Positions 45,446 to 52,130 of a DNA stretch of 62,321 nt are shown here, one piece after another. Made by a program: the position numbers and the translations under genes. The notes below the pieces were generated by a model. The model worked only from the letters and a program-made list of their open reading frames with translations. It did not search any database and had not been told where the DNA came from. Every line of letters starts with the position of its first letter. The first letter of the stretch is position 1. Source of the DNA: a virus; the IMG/VR virus record IMGVR_UViG_3300030202_001124, positions 1-62,321 of that record; one strand, 5' to 3'.

Positions 45446-45718
45446 TTATTTATTTTTTAATTCTGTTTCTTTTTCAAATTGTGCGTGTTGTTTCCAATAG
45501 GAAAAAAACATTTCAATTTCTTCAATATCTTTTTTAAAGTTTTCATTTTGTCCACTTGCATAGATATTCTCTACTATTTCGTTAACATGATGTTCTACTT
45601 TTTTTAAGTCATCAATTAAAAATTCTTGTAATCTTGGACTGATTAACTTTCTATTTTCTTTTAATAGTTTGGCTTTATCTTTTTCTAGCTGAGCAATTTT
45701 TATTTCTGATTTATTCAT
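45446..45718 (-). CDS. Small coiled-coil protein
   Basis: 90 residues, helical and charged throughout (KIAQLEKDKAKLLKENRKL). It is the first gene after the tRNA and its terminator. No recognised family. Confidence 0.5.
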   Translation of the reverse strand: MNKSEIKIAQLEKDKAKLLKENRKLISPRLQEFLIDDLKKVEHHVNEIVENIYASGQNENFKKDIEEIEMFFSYWKQHAQFEKETELKNK

Positions 45719-45736
45719 AATTAATAATTTACTTTT

Positions 45737-45776
45737 AAAAAAAATGCCGAGGGGTTTGGAGTATCGCCACCCCTCG
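45737..45776 (-). terminator. Leftward terminator after the tRNA
   Basis: Leftward stem CGAGGGG/CCCCTCG (45770-45776 with 45748-45754) with additional TGG/CCA pairing in the loop, then GCA and eight T. It lies about 50 bases past the tRNA 3' end. Confidence 0.75.
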
Positions 45777-45826
45777 TTAGAAATTAGTACCCTTTTTTCA
45801 ATACTCGCCTATTTCTACATTTATTG

Positions 45827-45899
45827 TTGCGGGTAAAGGATTCGAACCTATGACCTTGAGTTTATGAGACTCACGAGCTGACCACTGCTCTAACCCGCA
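45827..45899 (-). tRNA. tRNA(CAU), initiator-like (fMet)
   Basis: 73 nt without encoded CCA. Acceptor TGCGGGT/ACCCGCA, D arm GAGC...GCTC, anticodon arm TGAGT-CTCATAA-ACTCA (anticodon CAU), variable AGGTC, T arm with loop TTCGAAT, discriminator A. The A11-U24 orientation (GAGC/GCTC) is a hallmark of bacterial initiator tRNAs. Against this, the three G-C pairs of the initiator anticodon stem are missing and positions 1-72 are a U-A pair rather than a mismatch. An elongator Met or a lysidine-modified Ile (AUA) tRNA are the alternatives. Confidence 0.85.
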
Positions 45900-45907
45900 T
45901 TTATTTT

Positions 45908-46258
45908 TTACCATGCGTCCATATGAACAACATCGCCTGTCATTGCTTTCTTTTTCATTTCCGCCTCTAACAACATATACTCGTCAAACATTTTAGTAAA
46001 ACTTTCTTGCAAGGTTTTTTTACTTCCCTTGATTCCAAAGTATTCTTTTACTTGTGATACTTTCCACCCTCTATGAGGTTTTACATTTAACTTAGTCCAA
46101 AGGGAGACATCTCTTTTTGAAACTATTAAATTGTACTTCGCCAAATTCATTTTCTTTCCACCATTGATACAATTTTCCATGTAGTGCAGAAAATCAGCCC
46201 AAAATTTAGTGTGGCGTTTAAACACCATCGGATAATCATTTAAATTAATTTTAGTCAT
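45908..46258 (-). CDS. Hypothetical early protein
   Basis: 116 residues: an aromatic N-terminal half (RHTKFWADFLHYMENC), a basic middle (SKRDVSLWTKLNVKPHRGW) and a Met/Lys/Glu helix at the C-terminus. The tRNA follows 9 bases after its stop, so both may share a transcript. Contains a GTTTAAAC palindrome (46216-46223) as VFKRH codons. Function unknown. Confidence 0.52.
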   Translation of the reverse strand: MTKINLNDYPMVFKRHTKFWADFLHYMENCINGGKKMNLAKYNLIVSKRDVSLWTKLNVKPHRGWKVSQVKEYFGIKGSKKTLQESFTKMFDEYMLLEAEMKKKAMTGDVVHMDAW

Positions 46259-46494
46259 TTTATTTATTTTAAATTACAGGTGTTTTAATTTGTCTTTGAG
46301 TAAGTGCCACCATTTTACACTTTTTTACTATTTATTTGATAGTTCAATTGTAATGTTTAAACTCGGGAACTCTGACCTTTTACGCGTTGTCCTTTAAGAT
46401 TAATAACTTTTATTTCTAAGTGTTTTAATCTTTTGCTGTCAATTACTTTGCTAATATATAACTAAATATTTATTAATTCCTAATTAATTTATAA
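46259..46494. other. Noncoding gap in the early block
   Basis: 236 bases with no credible gene on either strand. It is very AT rich, with one GTTTAAAC core at 46355-46362 and TA-rich runs near 46455-46490. I see no exact leftward TAnnTTTG box and no clear terminator. Confidence 0.5.
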
Positions 46495-46806
46495 TTATTT
46501 TCTTTTACCTCTGTTATTTTTTTTCTTCGTTACGTTTAAACGCTCTTTAATTTGTGCTTTGTCGTACTCGTTCGCTGACTTCCACAAACTTTTTCCGATT
46601 CTTTCTAAAAATGTTTCTAATCTTTCAACCTCTGTTTCTTCCATTACATTGTGGTTAGTTAATAAAGATGTAATTTCCTCAATGTTTGTTTTTTTATCTT
46701 TTTGAAGAAAAAAAGTCTCTAAAATTTCGCCGACTCGATCCCTTAATATTGCGGATTCAATTTTAATGTGATTTAATTTTGATAATTCAATATGTTTACT
46801 GCTCAT
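46495..46806 (-). CDS. Hypothetical helical protein
   Basis: 103 residues from ATG 46806 (MSSKHIELSKLN); a longer reading to 46869 would lie inside the neighbouring gene. Helical, with a Glu-rich middle (MEETEVERLETFLERIG) and a strongly basic C-terminus (RLNVTKKKNNRGKRK), where RLN codons are a CGTTTAAACG palindrome (46533-46542). Unknown function; basic tail suggests nucleic-acid contact. Confidence 0.5.
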   Translation of the reverse strand: MSSKHIELSKLNHIKIESAILRDRVGEILETFFLQKDKKTNIEEITSLLTNHNVMEETEVERLETFLERIGKSLWKSANEYDKAQIKERLNVTKKKNNRGKRK

Positions 46807-46823
46807 GATTTTATTTAATTTAA

Positions 46824-47051
46824 TTAATAATAATTTATAATTTCTTCGGGTGTCTCGTGGTTTTCCCAAATTACATTCTTTATACTTCGCACTTCAAATG
46901 TTGTTTCTTTTGTCGTGTAATTGTAATGCGGGTAAACGTCAATAAATTTGCCCTTGAAGAATTTTAATAATTCGCTTTTAGTATAGACCGCGTTTAAACG
47001 TTGTCTTTTTGCTTTCTTTACATTGTGGAAAAACTGCGCTTTGTTGCTCAT
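46824..47051 (-). CDS. Hypothetical protein
   Basis: 75 residues, basic N-terminal half (FFHNVKKAKRQRLNAVYTK) and aromatic C-terminal strand region (VYPHYNYTTKETTFEV). RLN codons again coincide with CGTTTAAACG (46991-47000). Unknown. Confidence 0.5.
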   Translation of the reverse strand: MSNKAQFFHNVKKAKRQRLNAVYTKSELLKFFKGKFIDVYPHYNYTTKETTFEVRSIKNVIWENHETPEEIINYY

Positions 47052-47068
47052 AATTTATTTATTTTAAT

Positions 47069-47713
47069 TTAACTTATTTTTAATTGTTCTTTTTTCATGC
47101 TTGCCCCGTGTCCCATGTACGCAATTATTTTGTTTTCTTTGCTCCAACAGGCGCGACACTTCAAACACTTTCCGCCATTCTCGTACGCCTTACAGATTTT
47201 GAAACTAGGATTTAATTTTGTTTTGTCGCTTATTATTGTGCTTTGATACTCCGCCCCGTCTATGGTTTCCCCGTTCACACCGTCGGAACTATAACGGACA
47301 ACGACGTTAGGGAGCGCGTTTAAACGCTCTAATATTGGGCGGAACCTTGAAAGTTTGTACATTCTTGTCGGGATCCAATGGAAAACCCAAGGCGTTGCGG
47401 TGCAAACTTCGAGGATTTTTTCAGCTAATTTAATACTGTAAATGTCGCCTGAATCAAACCACCTAAAAAAGCGGTCATTTAAATTCAATTCCTCAGTCAT
47501 ATCTTTTACCCAATCGTCACGCCTCCAATCTTTGCGATTTTCTTCGCGTACGCTTTTGACGTTCTTAAATCTATAATTTCCGCCGACCGCGTAGCAACCT
47601 TTACAGGCGGGAACAAGTTCCCCGTTTTTATCACGGGAGGCGGGGCAAGTGTCCAACGCTTGAAGACTCCAAGATCGACATGGCATTTTCCCCGCTTTGC
47701 TAAATCTTATCAT
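47069..47713 (-). CDS. GP88-like Cys-rich protein
   Basis: 214 residues. It resembles the phage gene product 88 family: SLQALDTCPAS near the N-terminus, CKGCYA, WFDSGDIYS and IPTRMYKL in the middle, and a C-terminal Cys cluster (KICKAY...GGKCLKCRACW), together a probable metal or Fe-S site. Function unknown. Base composition is clearly richer in GC than the phage average (about 48% in a counted 60-base stretch at 47101-47160), suggesting recent acquisition. Preceded by leader hairpin copy B; contains GCGTTTAAACGC at 47316-47327. Confidence 0.65.
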   Translation of the reverse strand: MIRFSKAGKMPCRSWSLQALDTCPASRDKNGELVPACKGCYAVGGNYRFKNVKSVREENRKDWRRDDWVKDMTEELNLNDRFFRWFDSGDIYSIKLAEKILEVCTATPWVFHWIPTRMYKLSRFRPILERLNALPNVVVRYSSDGVNGETIDGAEYQSTIISDKTKLNPSFKICKAYENGGKCLKCRACWSKENKIIAYMGHGASMKKEQLKIS

Positions 47714-47733
47714 AATTTAATTTAATTAAAGTT

Positions 47734-47767
47734 ACTACCACCAAAACCCCGCAACGAATGAACGAGG
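47734..47767 (-). promoter_or_regulatory. Conserved leader hairpin (copy B)
   Basis: Leftward: stem CCTCG/CGGGG around a TTCATTCGTTG loop, then TTTTGGTGGTAGTAAC and TTTAATTAAATTAAATT before the GP88-like ATG (47713). The downstream part is almost identical to copy A although the stem sequence differs. Confidence 0.58.
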
Positions 47768-47791
47768 CGAGGCGATGAGGTTTAAAAATTT

Positions 47792-48004
47792 TTAGTCGAA
47801 TAATTCTTCTAGTTTACATTTTAAAAGGTTGTTTTTGTCCAACTGGCGCAATGCTTCAAAAATTACATTCATTGAGAGTTTTTGTTCGGATGATGTTAAA
47901 TTAACATTATCTAATTTATCTAAATATTGACCGATTGAATTCATCGCTAATACTTCCGCGTTTGAGAACATTTTAATTGTTTTAACTTCTTTTTGTGTGT
48001 TCAT
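47792..48004 (-). CDS. Hypothetical small protein
   Basis: 70 residues from ATG 48004 (MNTQKEVKTIKMF). The longer reading to 48046 is rejected because the ATG at 48004 sits in a leader (AAACCC TTAAAAATATG) almost identical to that of the 48963 gene. Helical and Leu/Asn rich, ending CKLEELFD. Leader hairpin C lies upstream. Unknown. Confidence 0.55.
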   Translation of the reverse strand: MNTQKEVKTIKMFSNAEVLAMNSIGQYLDKLDNVNLTSSEQKLSMNVIFEALRQLDKNNLLKCKLEELFD

Positions 48005-48037
48005 ATTTTTAAGGGTTTTAATTAAAAACTTAATTGT

Positions 48038-48074
48038 TTTTACCACGAAAACCCCGCGCTATTGCTAGGCGGGG
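48038..48074 (-). promoter_or_regulatory. Conserved leader hairpin (copy C)
   Basis: Leftward: strong stem CCCCGC/GCGGGG (48052-48057 with 48069-48074), an inner CTA/TAG helix, then TTTTCGTGGTAAAAAC. Same downstream box as copies A and B. It lies between the SprT gene and the 48004 gene and could also terminate the SprT transcript. Confidence 0.62.
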
Positions 48075-48095
48075 CGTCGGGGCGTTTAAACGCGG

Positions 48096-48707
48096 TTAAG
48101 CCTCCGCCATATATCCCGCCTCATTTTGACAAGCTGGGCAAGTAAAATTTGTAATCAAATCAAAGTTTTTGCGCGATGTTCTGAAACTGAACCCGCACCC
48201 GTTTCCGTAATCGTCGGTGCATTCAATTTTTATATTTCGACTAGTTTGCTTTTTGCGTGCGCTGAGTAATATTTCCGCGTGTGGATATTTGCCTAATTTC
48301 TGAGCTATTTTTTCAAGCTCTACAATTAAACCGGGGCTCTCTGTGGTCATGGTCATTCTACCTTCTAAACCAATGGCGTGCGCCATGTCTCGAAATACTT
48401 TTCCGTGACCGTTTTTACAGTCGTCTATCGCGTGGATTAATTCATGAGCCAAAACGCCGAGCGTTTTTATAGTGTCATCATTTTGCGGGCTCATAAAAAT
48501 CTCATTCACATTAGCCGAAGAATGACTGCGCGGATGACATACGCCGAGTGTTAAAAATCTTGATGCCTTAGTTTTACGCGTTCCAAGTGCGAACCCGCAA
48601 GATATTTTAACGTCCTTTGGGATAGTCAAATTTGCGGTTTTAAATACTCCTTTTTGAAGTAAATTTTTAGCTTCGTTAAGCCAATTTTCACGAGTTAATT
48701 TTTTCAT
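48096..48707 (-). CDS. SprT-like zinc metalloprotease
   Basis: 203 residues. HELIH at 88-92 with the third ligand His101 (GHGKVF) is the SprT/Spartan active site. A C-terminal zinc ribbon (about 160-197, IECTDDYGNGCGF...FTCPACQNE) completes the family layout. Spartan proteins degrade DNA-protein crosslinks; as the second gene of the early operon it may process host proteins on DNA. GC content is higher than in neighbours to the left. Confidence 0.82.
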   Translation of the reverse strand: MKKLTRENWLNEAKNLLQKGVFKTANLTIPKDVKISCGFALGTRKTKASRFLTLGVCHPRSHSSANVNEIFMSPQNDDTIKTLGVLAHELIHAIDDCKNGHGKVFRDMAHAIGLEGRMTMTTESPGLIVELEKIAQKLGKYPHAEILLSARKKQTSRNIKIECTDDYGNGCGFSFRTSRKNFDLITNFTCPACQNEAGYMAEA

Positions 48708-48714
48708 AATTTTA

Positions 48715-48963
48715 TTATTTTAATAAGTTAGTATCAACAAAAGACGCATTTTCTAAATCTTCCGTAATAGTGTTAAAGATTCTCATAGATGTACCCATTA
48801 AGCGCCCATCCCAATAAGATGGCGCATAAATTAAATATTCAGTTTCATTTAATTTTTTTACTTTAAAATCTGATAATCTTTGATTAAAAAATTTTAATGT
48901 ATTTGCGCTGAAATAATGAGGCGCATTTTTTTTCGTTCTTTGTTTTATTTCTTGTATAGTCAT
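48715..48963 (-). CDS. First gene of the early leftward operon
   Basis: 82 residues, basic, no recognised domain (TKKNAPHYFSANTLKFFNQRL; LIYAPSYWDGRLMGTSMRIF). It is the first gene after the leftward -7 box (48996-49003), so it should be among the earliest products, typical of small host-takeover proteins. Its leader AAAACCCCTTAAAAATATG is duplicated before the 48004 gene. Confidence 0.58.
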   Translation of the reverse strand: MTIQEIKQRTKKNAPHYFSANTLKFFNQRLSDFKVKKLNETEYLIYAPSYWDGRLMGTSMRIFNTITEDLENASFVDTNLLK

Positions 48964-48995
48964 ATTTTTAAGGGGTTTTAATTAAACAATTTAAG

Positions 48996-49003
48996 CAAAT
49001 ATA
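48996..49003 (-). promoter_or_regulatory. Leftward early -7 box (TATATTTG)
   Basis: CAAATATA on the plus strand reads TATATTTG leftward, 32 bases before the ATG at 48963. Probable main promoter of the early operon. Confidence 0.6.
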
Positions 49004-49472
49004 ACGAATAAATGTTTATAAACTAATTAAATTATAATTAAATCATGTTTAAACACTACCCAACAGAAAAAAAATAATTTTTTTTATACTTCATTCAATG
49101 CGTTTAAACGCTTTTAATATCTGTGCGTCAATTGTTTATATCTGTTGTATTTGGGGAGGTTTTGTTTTCGTTTATTTGAGCGCGTTAGGGGTTTACTCTT
49201 TAACCGCGTACGCGTGAACAGGGGTAAAAGGGGGGAAGGTTAACAGATTGAGACGTTAAGGCGTAATATGTAGGGGTGTACAGGTACAATATAACGCGCG
49301 CGTGTGCGTGTGGTGTGCTACCCCTTAGACCAAAAGCTAAAAAATCCGAAAAGAAATTTTGATTTCCTCTGTTGACCTCTGTAAAATATCGGTTTCATAT
49401 TGGGGGGTGTGTTGCTCAGAAGTATATATAACCCTCAGGTTCTTTGTATCTGATGCTCAAAAAAATTTTTAC

Positions 49473-49480
49473 TATATTTG
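49473..49480 (+). promoter_or_regulatory. -7 box (TATATTTG)
   Basis: Exact TAnnTTTG match 17 bases before ATG 49498. It falls inside a longer in-frame extension of that gene (to 49444), which is why the shorter start is used. Confidence 0.6.
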
Positions 49481-49497
49481 TTCTAAACTTTACTACT

Positions 49498-49695
49498 ATG
49501 AAAGATATGAACTACACAGGTGGCCTATACGTTAAGAATGGCAGGTTAATAAACGATCGTATGGATGGACAGACTGGAATTGCTAGAGTTGCTTCTATGA
49601 AAAGAGCTGTAGACAATGACAAAAAAATTAACATGATAGCTGAAGGTATTCAGTTAGCAGAAGATAAAAAAGGATTTAATCAATTAGAGTATTAA
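49498..49695 (+). CDS. Small early protein opposite the replication block
   Basis: 65 residues from ATG 49498 (MKDMNYTGGLYVKNGRL). A short basic/acidic protein with AEGIQLAEDKKGFNQLEY at the end. It is a single-gene transcript: own -7 box in front, strong terminator behind. No family recognised; possibly a regulator or takeover peptide. Confidence 0.6.
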   Translation: MKDMNYTGGLYVKNGRLINDRMDGQTGIARVASMKRAVDNDKKINMIAEGIQLAEDKKGFNQLEY

Positions 49696-49727
49696 TACAA
49701 TATAGTTCTGTTTCGATTCGTTGATTG

Positions 49728-49762
49728 AAGAAGGGTTCTTAGTTGAATCCTTCTTTTTTTTT
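49728..49762 (+). terminator. Rho-independent terminator
   Basis: Nine-pair stem GAAGGGTTC/GAATCCTTC (49730-49738 with 49745-49753, one G-U) with two extra A-T pairs and a TTAGTT loop, then a T-run of eight or more. Ends the 49498 gene. Confidence 0.85.
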
Positions 49763-49864
49763 ACGACGAATTTGGATTTAACATAATGTTGAAAATAAAA
49801 ATATGTTATGCACGCATAATAAATTATTTTTTAGAATTTTTAAAAAACATTAAAAAACGTCAAG

Positions 49865-50049
49865 AGTTGTCGTAAGAAAAAAAAGTTGTCGTAATAGTTG
49901 TCGTAAATTAATTTATTGATAATCAATACTTTAACTATATATTTATATTAAAACGTCGTCTTCGACAACTAAAAGTACTATTATACTATAGAAAAAAAAT
50001 AAAATAAATAAAAAATACTATAGGCTGTATATACAACAAAAAGTTGTCG
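49865..50049 (+). repeat. AGTTGTCG iterated octamers
   Basis: Copies at 49865-49872, 49884-49891, 49896-49903 (each continued by TAA), an inverted copy at 49963-49970, and one at 50042-50049. The last two overlap mini-hairpins. One further copy, inverted, was noticed inside a gene near 44379. Candidate binding sites of a phage protein. Confidence 0.7.
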
Positions 50050-50082
50050 AAAGCGACGTAAACAATTTGTTTATTTATTTAC

Positions 50083-50090
50083 TATCTTTG
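50083..50090 (+). promoter_or_regulatory. groEL -7 box (TATCTTTG)
   Basis: Exact TAnnTTTG match 24 bases before ATG 50115 and 33 bases after the last AGTTGTCG copy, so proteins on that copy would overlap the promoter. Confidence 0.65.
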
Positions 50091-50114
50091 TTTAAAATTA
50101 AATTAAATCTTAAC

Positions 50115-51716
50115 ATGAACAAAGCTGGATACATACCTAAAGACTTAACATTTGATAGTGAGGGTCGTTCTAAACTCATTAATGGCATAACATCTATTTC
50201 TAAAGCAGTAAAGAGCACCTTAGGCCCTAGAGGCCGTACGGTACTAATAGAATCTCCTGAACACCTGGCAGGAATTACAGTGACTAAAGACGGTGTAACC
50301 GTAGCCAACTCCATTTTCTTAGACGATCCTATTGAGAATCTTGCGATTCAGATGATGAAGGATGCAGCTAGTCGAACCGCCCAGCAAGCTGGTGATGGTA
50401 CTACTACAGCCATTGTACTGACTGAAGCTATAGTCAATGCAGGTGAGAAACATTTAACTGCGGAACATAATATAACCGAGGTAATTAAATTTATAAATGA
50501 ATATAAAAATAAATTAATAGGTGAGTTAGAGAAAAGTTCTAAGAAAATAACGAAGTCTAGATTGTTAGACGTAGCTACCATTTCAGCTAACAACGACAAA
50601 GAGATTGGGTCAATCATTGCCGATGCCTACAAAAAGGTTGGAACGGACGGTATAGTAACGGTTGAGAAGAGTATGAACCACGAGACATATGCCGAGGTAA
50701 CAAATGGAATAAAAATAGACAGGGGATATACATCTAATTTATTTTTAAACAACCAACGTAAGGATGAGTGTATCATGGAGGATGTAATGGTTCTAGTTTG
50801 TGACCAGGAAATTAATAACATATTACAAATTGAGAATGTAATAAAACCAATCATACAAAAAAATAAAAAATTATTAATCATTGCACCATGTGCAACTAAT
50901 GTTGTAAATACCTTAGCCGCTAATGTGGTTAGAAATGGATTGCAACTTTGTAATGTCTCGCCACCAAACTTTGGATACAAACAACACGAGCTGATGCAGG
51001 ACATCGCTTTTGCGGTTGGAGCGAAATATTATTCTGAAAAGACAGGAGATGATTTGAGTCTGCTAAATCTTGATGACCTAGGGCATGTAGATAAAATAAT
51101 AGTGGGCAAGGATAATAGCGTGCTAATAAAAGATGCGCCCATCACACAACAGACTACTGATCGAATAGCGGAGCTTAGAGAACAACAACAAGCTACGGCA
51201 TTTCAGGCTGACCGAGATTTTATAAATCAAAGGATAGCAAGTTTAGCAGGAGCGATAGGGTGTATATACGTTGGGGCTAATAGCGATGTGGAACAAAAAG
51301 AAAAATTTGACCGAGTCGATGACTCGGTGTGCGCCGTGCGCAGTGCCTTACAAGAAGGCATAATAACGGGAGGAGGACTGGCACTGTTCAATTGTGTTGA
51401 CCAAGTGTTTAGTGAGACGGATAATCAAAACAAAGACGTAGCGTATGAGATATTGCGAGATGCCGTTAGAGTACCGCTACAACAAATTATAATTAATGCA
51501 GGTAAAGAACCAAATGATATAATAGTTCTTTTAAACAGAAATAACGAATTTAATCACGGTTATGATGTTAAGAACGAAAAGATGGGAGACATGTTCAAGA
51601 TGGGCGTGATAGATCCCCTTAAGGTTACGAAGAATGCGCTTATAAACGCAGTGTCTGTAGCAACAACCATATTATCAACTAATGCGATTGTAACACATGC
51701 AAGAGCAAAAAATTAA
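50115..51716 (+). CDS. groEL: Chaperonin GroEL (phage-encoded)
   Basis: 533 residues from ATG 50115; a longer in-frame reading starts inside the promoter. All key GroEL segments are present: LGPRGRTV, VTKDGVTVANSI, AGDGTTTA (ATP site), TISANND, DRGYTSNLF (apical domain), DRVDDSV with the hydrolytic Asp and EGIITGGGLAL. The flexible GGM-type C-terminal tail of bacterial GroEL is absent; it ends THARAKN. Folds phage proteins, probably capsid or other virion proteins, with the downstream GroES. Promoter and iterated octamers precede it. Confidence 0.95.
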   Translation: MNKAGYIPKDLTFDSEGRSKLINGITSISKAVKSTLGPRGRTVLIESPEHLAGITVTKDGVTVANSIFLDDPIENLAIQMMKDAASRTAQQAGDGTTTAIVLTEAIVNAGEKHLTAEHNITEVIKFINEYKNKLIGELEKSSKKITKSRLLDVATISANNDKEIGSIIADAYKKVGTDGIVTVEKSMNHETYAEVTNGIKIDRGYTSNLFLNNQRKDECIMEDVMVLVCDQEINNILQIENVIKPIIQKNKKLLIIAPCATNVVNTLAANVVRNGLQLCNVSPPNFGYKQHELMQDIAFAVGAKYYSEKTGDDLSLLNLDDLGHVDKIIVGKDNSVLIKDAPITQQTTDRIAELREQQQATAFQADRDFINQRIASLAGAIGCIYVGANSDVEQKEKFDRVDDSVCAVRSALQEGIITGGGLALFNCVDQVFSETDNQNKDVAYEILRDAVRVPLQQIIINAGKEPNDIIVLLNRNNEFNHGYDVKNEKMGDMFKMGVIDPLKVTKNALINAVSVATTILSTNAIVTHARAKN

Positions 51717-51726
51717 AATTAAAATT

Positions 51727-51876
51727 ATGGCACACACACCAAATGCTTTTGAAAATGAAATTTTTGAACATTTCAGAACAAAAGAAAAAAGATTGAAGGA
51801 AGCAAAAAAACTTTTGAAAAACAATGGCCACATAGTCATTGAAGCAAAAAACAAGATAGAAGGACAATACACATGA
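51727..51876 (+). CDS. Small basic protein between groEL and groES
   Basis: 49 residues, helical and Lys/Glu-rich (FENEIFEHFRTKEKRLKEAKKL). It starts 11 bases after groEL and overlaps groES by an ATGA, so the three are one operon. It resembles no chaperonin part. It could modulate the complex or be an unrelated passenger. Confidence 0.6.
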   Translation: MAHTPNAFENEIFEHFRTKEKRLKEAKKLLKNNGHIVIEAKNKIEGQYT

Positions 51877-52130
51877 AGCCAATAGGTAAGTATATTATCA
51901 TCAACAAGATTGATGAAGAAATAAAAACAAATTCAGGGTTATTATTATCAGCAGCCGATGTGCAAGAGTTTCGTTACATAAAAGGCCAAGTTGTAAAACC
52001 AGGCAGTGAGGTAAGCGTAATAAAAGAAAACGATTTAATTTATTACGACAGCGGCTCAGGTCACAGCATGCTTATAAACGATGAACCCTACACAATTATT
52101 CTTGAGAGAGATGTCGTTGTTGTTTTATAA
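51873..52130 (+). CDS. groES: Co-chaperonin GroES (phage-encoded)
   Basis: 85 residues, slightly shorter than host GroES (about 95). Starts KPIGKYIIINKIDEE, then a mobile-loop segment TNSGLLLSAAD with LLL where GroES has IVL, the turn KGQVVKPGSE, NDLIYYDSGSG in the barrel, and the terminal ERDVVVVL strand. It would cap the phage GroEL. The last 35 bases overlap the convergent winged-helix gene. Confidence 0.85.
   Translation: MKPIGKYIIINKIDEEIKTNSGLLLSAADVQEFRYIKGQVVKPGSEVSVIKENDLIYYDSGSGHSMLINDEPYTIILERDVVVVL

Larger units (their letters stand above)
44838..49111. repeat. Dispersed palindrome CGTTTAAACG
   Basis: Perfect 10-base palindromes at 44839-44848, 46533-46542, 46991-47000, 47317-47326, 48083-48092 and 49101-49110, plus 37935-37944 outside this span. 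Four of them are the 12-base form GCGTTTAAACGC. GTTTAAAC cores also lie at 42992-42999, 46216-46223, 46355-46362 and 49047-49054. Most are inside genes, read as RLN or FKR codons; three are intergenic. Candidate operator or methylation site. Confidence 0.7.
48964..49497. promoter_or_regulatory. Divergent control region, possible origin
   Basis: 534 bases without a gene between the leftward early operon and the rightward 49498 gene. It holds a leftward -7 box (48996-49003), a rightward one (49473-49480), two GTTTAAAC palindromes (49047-49054, 49100-49111), the palindrome CGCGTACGCG (49205-49214), runs of G on the plus strand (near 49221-49240 and 49400-49412) and an alternating CGCGCGCGTGTGCGTGTG stretch near 49292-49310. 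Composition differs sharply from both flanks. A main control region and perhaps an origin. Confidence 0.55.
49696..50114. other. Noncoding region before groEL
   Basis: 419 bases without a gene. After the terminator it is extremely AT rich and contains five AGTTGTCG octamers, a 15-base near-palindrome TATTGATAATCAATA at 49914-49928, two tetraloop mini-hairpins GTCG-N4-CGAC at 49955-49966 and 50046-50057, and the groEL -7 box. The mix of iterated octamers and AT-rich DNA would suit an origin or an operator array. Confidence 0.55.

Noticed and set aside
49321-49350. Possible terminator CCCCTTAG...CTAA in the control region
   Set aside because: Only four base pairs in the stem and no T-run on the plus strand.
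49444-49497. N-terminal extension of the 49498 gene
   Set aside because: The -7 box lies inside it, so the extension would not be in the transcript.
50067-50114. N-terminal extension of GroEL
   Set aside because: It includes the promoter box and does not match GroEL; ATG 50115 is the correct start.
50627-51004. Long minus-strand frame inside groEL
   Set aside because: Antisense shadow of a well-conserved gene; no promoter and no recognised domain.
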